64,000 nt of DNA from Collinsella sp. TF06-26 (GCF_002232035.1 NZ_NKXR01000012.1:25123-89122); one strand, 5' to 3'; positions 9,556-18,351 are shown, counted from the stretch's first letter. The notes: generated from the letters alone by a model not told the origin. Made by a program: numbers and translations.

Positions 9556-10237
9556 CGCGGGCACCTCTTCCGTCAAATACAGCATCGCACGCCAACGCAA
9601 TGGCCATGCCGGCCACGACGCTTGCCGGCACGGCAATATTCGTGAGGCCCAAGAACTTGCATACGGCGACGGACACCGCGCCCGAAACCGCCGCGACAAC
9701 GTTGCCGCGCGACAGCCGCTGCGAAAAGAGCAGGCAGATAAAGAGCGAGGTGCAGACAAAGGCTGCAATGGCGGTGGGAACATCGACAACGGCGCCGACG
9801 ATGGCGCCCATCGTACACGAAACGCCCCATGTTGCGATGAGAATCACGTTGAGCACAAAGGACTCGCGCGGGCCCCAATCCTCCCCTTCAACCAACTTGG
9901 CAAGCGAGATGCCATATGCCTCCTCGGTAAGTGTCGCGGCAACAGCCAGCGTCTGACGCTTCGAGGCACCCGTCAGATGCGGCGCGATCGATGCCGAGTA
10001 AAGCGCAAAGCGCGAGGAGATGGCAGCAACGCTCGCGACGATCGATGCTGCAGGCACGCCCGCCAGCCACAGGTTGCAGATCATAAACTGGCCGCTGCCC
10101 GTCACAAACGTGCTGCTCAGGGCAAAGACCATCCAGGGTTCCATTCCCGTCTGCCCCATGATCATTCCGCACGGCGCGCCTATTGCAACATAGGTAAGCA
10201 TCACCGGCCAGACGGTTTTAAAGATCCTAAGGACCAT
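9545..10237 (-). CDS. azlC: AzlC family branched-chain amino acid exporter subunit
   Basis: Membrane protein of 230 aa, the large half of the AzlCD exporter. The family signature is visible: VAIGAPCGMIMGQTGM in the first helix, FVTGSGQFM, and SSRFALYSASIAPHL. I placed the start at the ATG at 10237 (MVLRIFKTVWPVM) because this is where family similarity begins. The in-frame extension to 10471 runs through a palindrome and the start of the divergent gene. Upstream lies a perfect inverted repeat at 10297-10332 that may be an operator shared with the HD-domain gene. Confidence 0.88.
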   Translation of the reverse strand: MVLRIFKTVWPVMLTYVAIGAPCGMIMGQTGMEPWMVFALSSTFVTGSGQFMICNLWLAGVPAASIVASVAAISSRFALYSASIAPHLTGASKRQTLAVAATLTEEAYGISLAKLVEGEDWGPRESFVLNVILIATWGVSCTMGAIVGAVVDVPTAIAAFVCTSLFICLLFSQRLSRGNVVAAVSGAVSVAVCKFLGLTNIAVPASVVAGMAIALACDAVFDGRGARDAR

Positions 10238-10296
10238 GCCACTCCCATTCTGGTAAGTCGTCTGCAGCGCACCTCGCAACGCAGCAGAAATATCAA

Positions 10297-10332
10297 CCGG
10301 TGGCAATAAAGTTCGCCTACAATTGCCACCGG
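10297..10332. promoter_or_regulatory. inverted repeat between divergent azlC and HD-domain gene
   Basis: Perfect 11-bp arms CCGGTGGCAAT (10297-10307) and ATTGCCACCGG (10322-10332) with a 14-bp spacer. It is centred between the two divergent start codons and lacks a T run, so it looks more like a dimer-binding operator than a terminator. No regulator gene lies next to it. Confidence 0.5.
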
Positions 10333-10363
10333 ATCGAAAGACACAACTTTTTAGGAAGTCATT

Positions 10364-11176
10364 ATGACAGCTATCGATCGAGACCGGGCGCGCGCAGCCT
10401 TCAAAAGCTACACCGATGCCTACGACGCCACCAACCCACGCATCGCGCTCAAAATCGAGCATACGTACCACGTGGCCGAGGCATGCGATGCCGTAGCGCG
10501 CGAGCAGGGCTGGTCGTCAGATGATATTGACTTGGCATGGCTTTGCGGCCTGCTGCACGATATAGGCCGCTTTGAGCAGCTGCGACGCTGGGACACCTTT
10601 AAGGACGCCGAGAGCATGGGCCATGCAGCGCTGGGCATCGAGGTCCTCTTTGGCGAGAATCCCGCCGATGCACCCGCCGTGACGAGCGTCCGCGACTTTA
10701 TCGATGACCCGGCAGAAGATGAGCTCATCCGAGCGAGCATTGCCTATCACAGCGATTTCCGTCTACCCGCGCAGCTCGACGAGCGCACGCGGCGCTTCTG
10801 CGATATCGTGCGCGATGGCGACAAGATCGACATTATGCGCACCATCGCCGACAGCACCGTCGACACCATCCTCAAGGTGGATGAGGACACGTTTCTCGCC
10901 AGCCACTTCTCGACACCGGCGCTTACCGCCTTTGACGAGCATCGCTGCGTCGCGCGTGACGAGCGCAACGAGCCGGCGGACTACCTGGTGGGGCTCATCT
11001 GCTTTATGTTTGAGCTCGTCCATCCGGCAAGCCGTGCACTGGCGCGCGAGCAAGGCGATATCTATCGCCTGCTCGACGCGCCCTTTGGCATTACGCGACC
11101 CTTTACCGACCCCGCCGCGCAGGCAACCTGGAGCCGCCTTAAGGACGAGCTGCGCCGCTGGCTGGCAAGCGCTTAG
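10364..11176 (+). CDS. HD-domain phosphohydrolase of unknown substrate
   Basis: A 270-aa soluble protein with an HD domain in its first 150 residues: H33 in KIEHTYHVAE, the HD pair in LCGLLHDIGRFEQ, a further His in SMGHAALG, and a later DGDKIDIMR Asp. These are the usual metal ligands of HD phosphohydrolases. The arrangement resembles small bacterial HD proteins that act on nucleotides, but no substrate can be named. The ATG at 10364 follows AGGAAG. Its TAG stop interlocks with the TAA of the convergent etfA, overlapping by four bases, so there is no room for a terminator between them. Confidence 0.85.
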   Translation: MTAIDRDRARAAFKSYTDAYDATNPRIALKIEHTYHVAEACDAVAREQGWSSDDIDLAWLCGLLHDIGRFEQLRRWDTFKDAESMGHAALGIEVLFGENPADAPAVTSVRDFIDDPAEDELIRASIAYHSDFRLPAQLDERTRRFCDIVRDGDKIDIMRTIADSTVDTILKVDEDTFLASHFSTPALTAFDEHRCVARDERNEPADYLVGLICFMFELVHPASRALAREQGDIYRLLDAPFGITRPFTDPAAQATWSRLKDELRRWLASA

Positions 11177-12378
11177 CACTCGAGCTGAGCCAGCAGTTCC
11201 TCAACGATCTCAACGGCATCGCCGACGACCTTGTACTGGGCGGCACCGAAGATGGGGGCATCCGGGTCCTCATTGATGGCGACAATGCACTCCGCCCCAC
11301 CGATGCCGGCGAGATGCTGGATAGCGCCCGAGACACCGATGCTCACGAGGAGCTTGGGCGAGACCGATACACCCGTCTGGCCAATTTGGTGGCGATACTC
11401 CAGCCAGCCGGTCTCCACCACGGGGCGCGTGCAGCCAAGCTCGGCACCCAGAGCCTCGGCAAGCTTTCGCATCAGCGGTAGGTTTTTCTTGGAGCCGATG
11501 CCGCGGCCCACCACGACTAGACGCTCGGCATCGGCAATTGAGGCCTGCTGTCCCCACTCCTCGGCGGGAATCGAGATCTCGACACGGGCCTTAACGTCAT
11601 CCGCTAGCACTACCTGGGCAATCGTGCCGGAGCGGCTATAGTCAAACTCGGGCGCCTTAAAGATGCCGGGGCGCACCGTTGCCATCTGAGGACGGTGGTT
11701 GGGGCAGATAATGGTGGCCATCAGGTTGCCGCCAAACGCCGGGCGCGTCTGCTGCAGCAGACCCGTCTCCGTATCCATCGAAAGCACCGTGCAATCGGCC
11801 GTAAGGCCCGTCTGCAAGCGCACGGCCACACTGGGCGCCAGCTCGCGACCAAAGGCGGTCGCGCCGTACAGAATGGCCTCGGGCTTGCGCTCGGCTACCA
11901 AATCGCAGATCAAGCGGGCGTAGACCTCCGCGTCGTTCTGACGCAGGCGCTCGTCACGACAGACCAGAACTTCGTCCGCACCGGCGCAAATCAGATGCTC
12001 CAGGTCCCCGAGTGAGCCCTCGGGGCTCATGCCGACCAGTGCCACCAGACGGCAGCCGCGGGCATCGGCAAGCTCGCGCCCCTTGCCCATGAGCTCGAAG
12101 GCCACGGATGCAACGGCATCGTGCTCGTCAGTCTGCACGAAGATCCAGATGTCTCGATATGCGTCAAGGTCTGCCGCGCCGGCGGCCTCGTCGCGCTCAA
12201 TCGAGATGGCGTTGACGGGGCAGGCGTCGACGCACCCACCGCACAGGATACAGCCGTCGGTTACGCGGGCACAGCGATTGGGGCGCTCACCCTCCACCAC
12301 AATGCCGCCCGAGGCGCAGGCGCGAACGCAGCGACCGCAGCCGATACAGGCTTCGCTATCGATAATCAGCCCGCTCAT
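11173..12378 (-). CDS. etfA: electron transfer flavoprotein alpha subunit with N-terminal 2x[4Fe-4S] ferredoxin domain
   Basis: FAD-carrying subunit of 401 aa. Residues 1-60 form a bacterial ferredoxin domain with two CxxCxxCxxxC motifs (CIGCGRCVRAC near residue 12 and CILCGGCVDACP near 43). The ETF alpha domain follows, with its signature FAD-binding end (VETGWLEYRHQIGQTG, GVSGAIQHLAGI, INEDPDAPIFG). The EtfB stop is directly followed by this ATG. Ferredoxin-fused EtfA beside a GlcD-type dehydrogenase is the arrangement of electron-bifurcating lactate dehydrogenases such as Acetobacterium Lct. That would couple hydroxyacid oxidation by NAD+ to reduced ferredoxin; here it is an inference from architecture. 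Confidence 0.92.
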   Translation of the reverse strand: MSGLIIDSEACIGCGRCVRACASGGIVVEGERPNRCARVTDGCILCGGCVDACPVNAISIERDEAAGAADLDAYRDIWIFVQTDEHDAVASVAFELMGKGRELADARGCRLVALVGMSPEGSLGDLEHLICAGADEVLVCRDERLRQNDAEVYARLICDLVAERKPEAILYGATAFGRELAPSVAVRLQTGLTADCTVLSMDTETGLLQQTRPAFGGNLMATIICPNHRPQMATVRPGIFKAPEFDYSRSGTIAQVVLADDVKARVEISIPAEEWGQQASIADAERLVVVGRGIGSKKNLPLMRKLAEALGAELGCTRPVVETGWLEYRHQIGQTGVSVSPKLLVSIGVSGAIQHLAGIGGAECIVAINEDPDAPIFGAAQYKVVGDAVEIVEELLAQLEC

Positions 12379-13194
12379 CTATGCCATCCCCTCGATAATC
12401 TTGGCAAGTTTTACCGCCTGCTCGGACGCCGTTCCCTCGACGGCCTCGCACGTTTGGTCACGGTCGGGCACAAACGAGCGCACGACCTGCGTCGGTGATC
12501 CGGCAAGGCCGCAACGCGAGGGGTCGGCGTTTACGTCGGCAGCGCTGGCCACGCGCACGTCTGCATCCTCGGCCGCGCGAATACCGGCAATACTCGGCAT
12601 GCGCAGCTGGCCAATCTCCTTGGCAGTCGTCATCGCACACGGCATCTCCAGGTACACCGTCTCCTCGCCGGCATCGCAGCCGTGAACGAGCGCCAGCGAG
12701 CCACACGTCGTAAATCCCGCGCTCTGCACACAGCTCACGTCGGTCACGCAGGGGACCCCAAAGGCGCCGGCCAGCTCGGGGCCGATCTGGGCCGTATCGC
12801 CGTCCACCGCCATCTTGCCGCAGATGAGCAGGTCAAAGTCCTCATCGAGTGCCTCGATGCCGCATTTGAGGGCATAGGTGGTGGCTAGGGTATCGGCGCC
12901 CGCAAAGGCGCGATCGGTCAGCAGCAGCGCGTCGTCGGCACCGCGGGCGATGCAGTCGCGCAGCAGCGATTCGGTCGCGGGGATGCCCATCGACACCACC
13001 GTCACACGCACGTCCATGCCAAAGCCGATAAAGTCGTCCTTCAGCGCTAGCGCACATTCGAGGGCACTTGCATCGAAGGGATTAATGACCGCCTGCTTGC
13101 CATCACGCACGATAGTATTGGTCTTGGGGTCCATCTTGACCTCGGTGCTTCCGGGCACCGCCTTGACGCACACCACCATATGGAAATCACTCAT
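12379..13194 (-). CDS. etfB: electron transfer flavoprotein beta subunit
   Basis: A 271-aa EtfB, beginning with the family-typical VVCVKAVPGSTEVKMDPKTNTIVRDG and containing INPFDASALECALALKD and the ADP/FAD-binding region with GKMAVDGDTAQIGPELA. In bifurcating complexes EtfB holds the bifurcating FAD. Two starts compete: the ATG at 13194 has AAAGGGGG seven bases upstream, while a GTG at 13200 overlaps the stop of the upstream dehydrogenase gene. I chose the ATG. It is the middle gene of a three-gene operon in the order dehydrogenase, etfB, etfA. Confidence 0.93.
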   Translation of the reverse strand: MSDFHMVVCVKAVPGSTEVKMDPKTNTIVRDGKQAVINPFDASALECALALKDDFIGFGMDVRVTVVSMGIPATESLLRDCIARGADDALLLTDRAFAGADTLATTYALKCGIEALDEDFDLLICGKMAVDGDTAQIGPELAGAFGVPCVTDVSCVQSAGFTTCGSLALVHGCDAGEETVYLEMPCAMTTAKEIGQLRMPSIAGIRAAEDADVRVASAADVNADPSRCGLAGSPTQVVRSFVPDRDQTCEAVEGTASEQAVKLAKIIEGMA

Positions 13195-13196
13195 CT

Positions 13197-14798
13197 TCAC
13201 GCGCCCCCTTTCTGGACGAGTTCATCCAAGAGCTTCTCCGTAAACAGGTTGCCGCGACCCAACTGGCCGGCAGGATCGAGCTGGAGTTTGAGGCGCGCCG
13301 ACTCGACCATGGCCTCGTGGCCGTACATCGTCTCCAAGAAGCCCGCCTTGATCTTGCCGACGCCGTGTTCGGCAGAAACGGCACCGCCCATGGCCGTGAC
13401 CTCGGAAGCCCACTGGGCAAAGAGCTCTCCACCACGACGGTAGTCTTGCGCATCGCGCGGCAGGATGTTCACATGCAGATGGTTGTTCCCGATGTGTCCC
13501 CAGGCAGCAGACTCAAGCCCGCTTTCGGCCAGCGTGCGGCGATAGAGGGCCATGACATCGGCAAGGCGTGCATTGGGCACCGACATATCCGATCCCAGCT
13601 TGGTAATGGTGGGGTCGGTGCGGCGACGCTCGTCAATGAGCATGTTGACGCTCTCGGGCACCGCGTGGCGGAAGAACCGCTGGCACTCGCGATCGACTTC
13701 GGTGCGGGCGACCCATGTCGCATCGTCGCGGCCGCCCGCAAACTCCAGCACCCATCCAAGGTGGTACAGCTCCTCGGTCGCCTGCGCCTCGTCATCGCAG
13801 TCGAGCTCCACGTAGACACAGACCTTTGCCTCGTCGTCGAGCGCCGGCAGCGAGGCAAACGCTGTCGACTGCTCGCGCTGGCGACGCAGGATATCCAGGG
13901 CGCCAGCATCGAAATACTCAATAGCGGCGGCATGGGACAGCACGGGACGCACGGAATCGGTAAAGGACACGGCCTTGTCTTCGCTATCGAAAAAGCAACT
14001 CACACCCCATACGACCGAAGGTGCCGCCTGCAGGGCGATCTCGAGCTCGGTGATAACGCCGAGCGTGCCGCACGCACCGATAAAAAGATCGATGGCGTCC
14101 ATATCGTCCGCAACGAAATAGCCTGAGGCATTTTTTGTCTCGGGCATGGTATAGCTGGGAAGATCGAGCTCGAGCGTACGGCCCTCTGCCGTCACGAGCG
14201 ACAGGTGGCGGCCCTGGGCAAAAGCCTCGCCGCGCTGAAGCTCAAGCAAATCGCCATCAGCCAGCGCGACGTGGAGTCCCGTGATATGCGGGCGCATGGG
14301 GCCGTAAGCGTAGCTGCGGGCGCCGGAGGCGTTGCATGCCGCCATGCCGCCCAGACAGGCAGATGCCTCGGTGGGATCGGTGGGAAAGAACTGCTCGGGA
14401 GCCTCTTGGAACTCCTCGTAGGCCTCAAGCGATGCCTGGTCCCAACCAGCGGTCGGCAGTACCTTCTTGCTCAGCTGCTTACGCAGCTCCGAGAGCACAA
14501 CGCCCGGCTCCACGCGCAGCAGAAATTGGCTTTGTTCATCGCGGCGAAGGCCCAAGTAGCGATTCATACGGGAAGTATTGAGGATATGCCCGCCGTGGGG
14601 CACGGCACCGGCGGCAAGGCCGGTTCGGGCGCCCTGAACCGTTACCGGGACACGCTCGGCATGGAGCGTTTCCAAAATGGCACGGACCTCGTCTTCCGTT
14701 GTCGGAAACGAGATGCTCGATGCTTCGCCCGATGCGCGAGATTCATCGCGGCCATACTCTTCGAACTCGTCGGTGAAGGGTTTGATGGTTGCAGACAC
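13197..14798 (-). CDS. FAD-linked D-2-hydroxyacid dehydrogenase (GlcD/lactate dehydrogenase type)
   Basis: A 533-aa flavoenzyme of the vanillyl-alcohol oxidase superfamily that probably oxidises D-lactate, glycolate or another 2-hydroxyacid and passes electrons to the EtfAB encoded directly after it. The FAD-binding domain (residues about 30-200) contains VTVQGARTGLAAGAVPHGG and ASACLGGMAACNASGARSYAYG. The C-terminal domain has HIGNNHLHVNILPRD and the closing GGAVSAEHGVGKIK, the usual substrate and metal region. The ATG at 14798 follows a GGGGGA site. A dehydrogenase-etfB-etfA order without a lactate permease differs from the classical lct operon, so the substrate is open. Confidence 0.9.
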   Translation of the reverse strand: MSATIKPFTDEFEEYGRDESRASGEASSISFPTTEDEVRAILETLHAERVPVTVQGARTGLAAGAVPHGGHILNTSRMNRYLGLRRDEQSQFLLRVEPGVVLSELRKQLSKKVLPTAGWDQASLEAYEEFQEAPEQFFPTDPTEASACLGGMAACNASGARSYAYGPMRPHITGLHVALADGDLLELQRGEAFAQGRHLSLVTAEGRTLELDLPSYTMPETKNASGYFVADDMDAIDLFIGACGTLGVITELEIALQAAPSVVWGVSCFFDSEDKAVSFTDSVRPVLSHAAAIEYFDAGALDILRRQREQSTAFASLPALDDEAKVCVYVELDCDDEAQATEELYHLGWVLEFAGGRDDATWVARTEVDRECQRFFRHAVPESVNMLIDERRRTDPTITKLGSDMSVPNARLADVMALYRRTLAESGLESAAWGHIGNNHLHVNILPRDAQDYRRGGELFAQWASEVTAMGGAVSAEHGVGKIKAGFLETMYGHEAMVESARLKLQLDPAGQLGRGNLFTEKLLDELVQKGGA

Positions 14799-15144
14799 GC
14801 GAACTCCCCCTTTAGCTAACTACAGTGTTTGCAGGGAGATGTTACCGCATCGTTTCGTCGACGTGTTCGAGACCGTCTCCATAATTGGCGATTTTTACGT
14901 TCGTGCAATTCGGCGAGCGGCAAGGCTTCCTCGGCAGACGATGCTTTTGACACATATCGCCCCGCCGTCGCCGGCCGCTCGATTGTCGCTCGAAAAAAGT
15001 TGAAGTAATTTTTTTCACCTTTTACCTGCGGAGATGTCAATCCGTCAAGCATTTGGTCAGAAATTGGTCAAGTAGCGGCTGATACGGTCGGCGTCGACAG
15101 CCAAAACCGATAGAAGTTTTGGCCCCAGAAGCAGGGAGGTTCCC
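14799..15144. other. 346-bp divergent intergenic region
   Basis: Separates the dehydrogenase operon (minus) from the surface-protein locus (plus). It holds an AT-rich patch at 14994-15022, with an eight-T run at 15009-15016. Two direct repeats TTGGTCA at 15053-15059 and 15064-15070 are spaced one helical turn apart and are candidate activator sites for the surface locus. No coding sequence or RNA gene was recognised. Confidence 0.4.
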
Positions 15145-15441
15145 ATGGCATATTACTGGCCCCAGTACGGCGTCGCCATCGAGGTCGACGACGATCCCTA
15201 TCTCCTGCCTTTCGACGAAGAGGCGTTCCCCGATACGGCGGTCTACCACGTCACCACCGATGTTATCTGCGACCCCGAGTCGTTCTCGGCGCTCGCCCAC
15301 CACATCGCGCGTATCCACGACATCGAGCTCCCTCACGACTTTGACGAGCTCATCTACTCGCGCCGCCTGATGCTTCACATGCTCTTTGGAGCGGACCCGT
15401 CCACGTTCGCACGTGTCTACACCACCAAGGACGCCGCATGA
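15145..15441 (+). CDS. small acidic protein of unknown function, first gene of surface locus
   Basis: A 98-aa soluble, acidic protein with no signal peptide or membrane segment and no family I recognise. The ATG follows GCAGGGAGG at a good distance. It overlaps the next gene by the four bases ATGA, so it is translationally coupled to a membrane-anchored protein and four secreted or anchored products downstream. That context suggests a role in the same surface process, perhaps as a cytoplasmic accessory, but nothing in the sequence proves it. Confidence 0.7.
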   Translation: MAYYWPQYGVAIEVDDDPYLLPFDEEAFPDTAVYHVTTDVICDPESFSALAHHIARIHDIELPHDFDELIYSRRLMLHMLFGADPSTFARVYTTKDAA

Positions 15442-15947
15442 GTGCAAAGAAGCCGCCCCGCCTCGCAGGACTGGGGCATCGCAAGAAACTCGTCGTTGTC
15501 TGTCTGGCTATCGTCTGCGCCCTCATCGCCGTAGGGCTATACGCCTGGCAGTCGCAGCCCGTGCCCGAAGCGGGCGCCTCAGTCACGACGGCAGAGGGTA
15601 AATCGCGACAAGAAATCCAAGATGAGCTCGATGCCATCGTCCGCGACAACATGATGACGATTTCGGTCGCGCCGGTCGCTCAGCTACAGGAGGACGGCAA
15701 GCTGCGCGTCAACGTGCAAAACGTCCAAGACAATAAATTTCCCCAGCGATTCCGCGTCATCCAAAACGACGAGACCATGTACGAATCCGGTGTGGTCGAG
15801 ACCGGCAAGACAATCGAGACGTGCCCCGCCGGCGACATCAAAGAAGGCGAGGCATACATCGAGATCCAGGCACTCGATGCCAAGACCCTCGACAGCCACG
15901 GCAATCCGACACGTGTCAAGGTACGGGTTGAGCAAGCCGAGAACTAG
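15438..15947 (+). CDS. membrane-anchored extracytoplasmic protein, unknown function
   Basis: A 169-aa protein with a basic N-terminus, a single transmembrane or uncleaved signal segment (about residues 17-36, LVVVCLAIVCALIAVGLYAW) and a mostly beta-type outer domain of about 130 residues. The outer domain reads like an immunoglobulin-like fold (VQNVQDNKFPQRFRVIQNDETMYESG). No catalytic motif is visible. It overlaps the preceding gene by ATGA and is followed after 90 bp by the WxL-like secreted protein. Function is not recognised; a scaffold or adhesin role is only a guess from context. Confidence 0.72.
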   Translation: MSAKKPPRLAGLGHRKKLVVVCLAIVCALIAVGLYAWQSQPVPEAGASVTTAEGKSRQEIQDELDAIVRDNMMTISVAPVAQLQEDGKLRVNVQNVQDNKFPQRFRVIQNDETMYESGVVETGKTIETCPAGDIKEGEAYIEIQALDAKTLDSHGNPTRVKVRVEQAEN

Positions 15948-16037
15948 CTTTTTCGGCCGACGCGGCACCGCACGCAATTCACCAGCATTCGTCCAATCAT
16001 CGCGGGGACGGCCCGCGGCGAATAGAAAGGAACGACC

Positions 16038-16637
16038 ATGGACATCACCAGGAACATGAACGGAGCCAGAGCGCTCGTCGTGGGCGCAGGGCTCGCGCTC
16101 GCGCTCGCAATGGGCGCCGCCCCGACGCCAGCTCTGGCAGCCGGGCGCGTTGGAACCACGAAAGTAATGGTCAGGACCGAGATCGACAACGTAGAGTTCA
16201 AAGTTCCGACGGTTATTCCCTTCGTCGCCAAGGCCGACGGCACGCTTCAGGGCCCCTCAGAAGACGCGACCACCATCGACAATCATTCGGCCTACGGCAT
16301 CCATGTCACCAACATGAAGATCGACGCCATGAACACCTGGACCATTGCCGCCGACGCCAAGGCCGGAACCGCGCAGAATTCCATCGACTTTAAGGTCGGC
16401 CCCGACGGCGCACTCCAGAACGCCAGCGCCGCAATGCAGGAGACGGGCCTCGATCTTTCCAAGAATGCAGCCTTCGACATGGGCTACCAGGGCATTGCCG
16501 GCGGCACGGACAAAATTAAGCTCAAGACAAGCGGAAACGTCGCCCGCGTCACGCGCGACATCTTCCGCGTAACCGGCGAAGGCGATCAGGTTGCAACGAT
16601 CACCTGGACGGTCGAGCCCGGTGCGCACACGGCATAA
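16038..16637 (+). CDS. secreted WxL-like surface protein
   Basis: A 199-aa protein with a clear Sec signal peptide (hydrophobic stretch about residues 12-32, cleavage after ALA). The mature part is rich in beta strands and has two Trp motifs in the places expected for a WxL domain: WTIAADAK in the middle and ATITWTVEP at the very C-terminus. WxL domains bind peptidoglycan non-covalently in Firmicutes; the match here is by eye and incomplete. The ATG at 16038 follows AGAAAGGA. The next gene, a small LAQTG peptide, starts within its 3' end. In Enterococcus, WxL proteins are encoded together with small LPXTG proteins, which fits this neighbourhood. Confidence 0.72.
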   Translation: MDITRNMNGARALVVGAGLALALAMGAAPTPALAAGRVGTTKVMVRTEIDNVEFKVPTVIPFVAKADGTLQGPSEDATTIDNHSAYGIHVTNMKIDAMNTWTIAADAKAGTAQNSIDFKVGPDGALQNASAAMQETGLDLSKNAAFDMGYQGIAGGTDKIKLKTSGNVARVTRDIFRVTGEGDQVATITWTVEPGAHTA

Positions 16638-16902
16638 GGCTATCGCCCTGGCCGCCACCGTCAGCATCCTAGCGTTTGGGCCAGCCATGGCCTTTGCCCA
16701 GCAAGAACAGGCACAGGCCGCCACGCAAGTGACGGTCGATCTCTCGGAACTCGACCGCGGCGACCGCGAGGAACCGTTGGCGCAGACAGGCGACAGACGA
16801 TGGCTCTTGGCAGTAGGTGCCACAGCAGCAGGCGCGGGGACCGCCGGCCTCGGTCTGCACATCAAACACAGCCAGAAACAAAACACGGATAGGCCGCACT
16901 AA
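16621..16902 (+). CDS. small secreted protein with LAQTG sorting signal
   Basis: A protein of about 93 aa with a signal peptide (VRTRHKAIALAATVSILAFG, cleavage after AFA), a short 35-residue mature part, then LAQTGD, a hydrophobic segment (WLLAVGATAAGAGTAGLGL) and a basic tail. That is the layout of a sortase substrate, with LAxTG as recognised by class E sortases of actinobacteria. I used the GTG at 16621, which gives a normal signal peptide and overlaps the preceding gene by 17 bases. A TTG at 16591 would add ten residues. No sortase gene is present in the window. Confidence 0.68.
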   Translation: MRTRHKAIALAATVSILAFGPAMAFAQQEQAQAATQVTVDLSELDRGDREEPLAQTGDRRWLLAVGATAAGAGTAGLGLHIKHSQKQNTDRPH

Positions 16903-16920
16903 ATTAGCTAAGGAGACCCC

Positions 16921-18351
16921 ATGGCATCGAAGAACCTTTTGCCCGTCGTCGCACTCTGCGGCGCGCTCGCAACCGGAACGCCTGTCGCCGCTTGGGCGAC
17001 TCCCGTCATGGCAGACTCCTTACCAGCAGCCCTAAGCTCCGCACCAAATCCGTCGAGCGCCATTGCGTGTAAGCGTTTTTCGATTGCACAGGCCGCAATC
17101 TCAACCTCGGGATGCCTTCGTCGTAATACGGACGGCTCGATAGTCGTGGATATCAATCGTTCGAACAAGGTAAACGGCTCCCAGGCGGGGTGCGCCGTCT
17201 GCACGTGGCGCTCGGTTGTGCTCGATGCAGATGGCGATCCATGCAATTTAGAGCTGCGCATCGACATCGCTTCGGTCGATGACTCGGCGAACGGAGCGAA
17301 GGTCGCCTTTGACGGTGCGTTTTTCGAGAAAGGAGGCGGTATATGTCTGGGCTGCGCCGCCGCGAATGCAGACGACACGCAGCCCACCCTCTCATTCACG
17401 GCATCGTTGCGGCTGGCCAAAGCCGGCACCGATGCCATCGCGGCGGGAGAAACGTCCCTGCTGCTCTACGCCGCCAGCACCAAAGATACAGACGCTCATT
17501 TCGAGAAGCCAGCCGGATCACTCAGCCTTACACGAGGGATAGAGGCAGGCCCTATTGAAATCGATGCCCACGCGCAAAGCAGGCAACGCATTCTTGCCGA
17601 CCCGGCGCTTCTCGAAATGGAGTGGAACGGATCCGGAGCCATCGGAATTCTCCCCTCCGCGCTTGACGCCAAGACGCTCCCCTCAAACGACGAACCCATC
17701 AACGCAACCATACAAGAAGAGAGCGCGGACAAGGAAGCGGGTGCGGGCGACACGTCATCGCCGACAAACAGCGTCCCAGCTTCTTTCGAAGCACCGAATG
17801 AGCCCGCTACCGATCAAAACGATCCCGAGCTCGCGGACAGTCTGGGGCTTGCTGATCCTCAAGAAATCGATGAAGGTAACTGCTGCGTGTTTGCCGCGCT
17901 CGACCACACGGAGGTCATCGACGCTGCAAGCATCGAAGTTGCCGCCGCCAATCAGCCCGTCCGCAAGTCGGCCATCATCGCATTTCCTGAATCCATCGAA
18001 GTCGTCTTTTTGCCATCGGGCGAGGTCGTGGCCCCAACACTGCTCACCTTGTTGGGCGCCAAGAATACTCGAAACGAAATAAAAAAGGTCACGGTTGTCG
18101 ACCCTGCAACCACCGCTAAATTGCGCCTATACGCCGTTGCCCCAGACGGAGGCAAGACCTTGGAATTCGATGGCGACACACTCCTAGCCTGGCGACGTCT
18201 GGACATTATGCAAGACGTCTCGTATCAGATCGAACTCGAAGGGTTTGATCGTACCCGCGATGCCAATATCATCGCCGCGGCTATTGAATCCCCACAGCGG
18301 CTTATGACACTGCGCTTTGACTACTATCCCTATGTCCCGACAACCACCTGA
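16921..18351 (+). CDS. large secreted protein of the surface locus, unknown family
   Basis: A 476-aa exported protein with a signal peptide (about residues 1-31, cleavage near VMA). An N-terminal Cys-rich part has CAVC and CLGCAA pairs around residues 91-147. A low-complexity Glu/Ser/Asp linker (about 262-310) leads to a C-terminal beta-rich domain (about 345-476) without a sorting signal. The ATG at 16921 follows AAGGAGACCCC, 18 bp after the LAQTG gene. The paired cysteines could form disulfides or bind metal outside the cell. It has no family I can name; by position it corresponds to the large partner of WxL loci, but I see no DUF916 match. Confidence 0.75.
   Translation: MASKNLLPVVALCGALATGTPVAAWATPVMADSLPAALSSAPNPSSAIACKRFSIAQAAISTSGCLRRNTDGSIVVDINRSNKVNGSQAGCAVCTWRSVVLDADGDPCNLELRIDIASVDDSANGAKVAFDGAFFEKGGGICLGCAAANADDTQPTLSFTASLRLAKAGTDAIAAGETSLLLYAASTKDTDAHFEKPAGSLSLTRGIEAGPIEIDAHAQSRQRILADPALLEMEWNGSGAIGILPSALDAKTLPSNDEPINATIQEESADKEAGAGDTSSPTNSVPASFEAPNEPATDQNDPELADSLGLADPQEIDEGNCCVFAALDHTEVIDAASIEVAAANQPVRKSAIIAFPESIEVVFLPSGEVVAPTLLTLLGAKNTRNEIKKVTVVDPATTAKLRLYAVAPDGGKTLEFDGDTLLAWRRLDIMQDVSYQIELEGFDRTRDANIIAAAIESPQRLMTLRFDYYPYVPTTT

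Noticed and set aside
15119..15370. Alternative 83-codon frame overlapping the first surface-locus gene
   Set aside because: The frame at 15145 has a GGGAGG ribosome site and couples by ATGA to the next gene.
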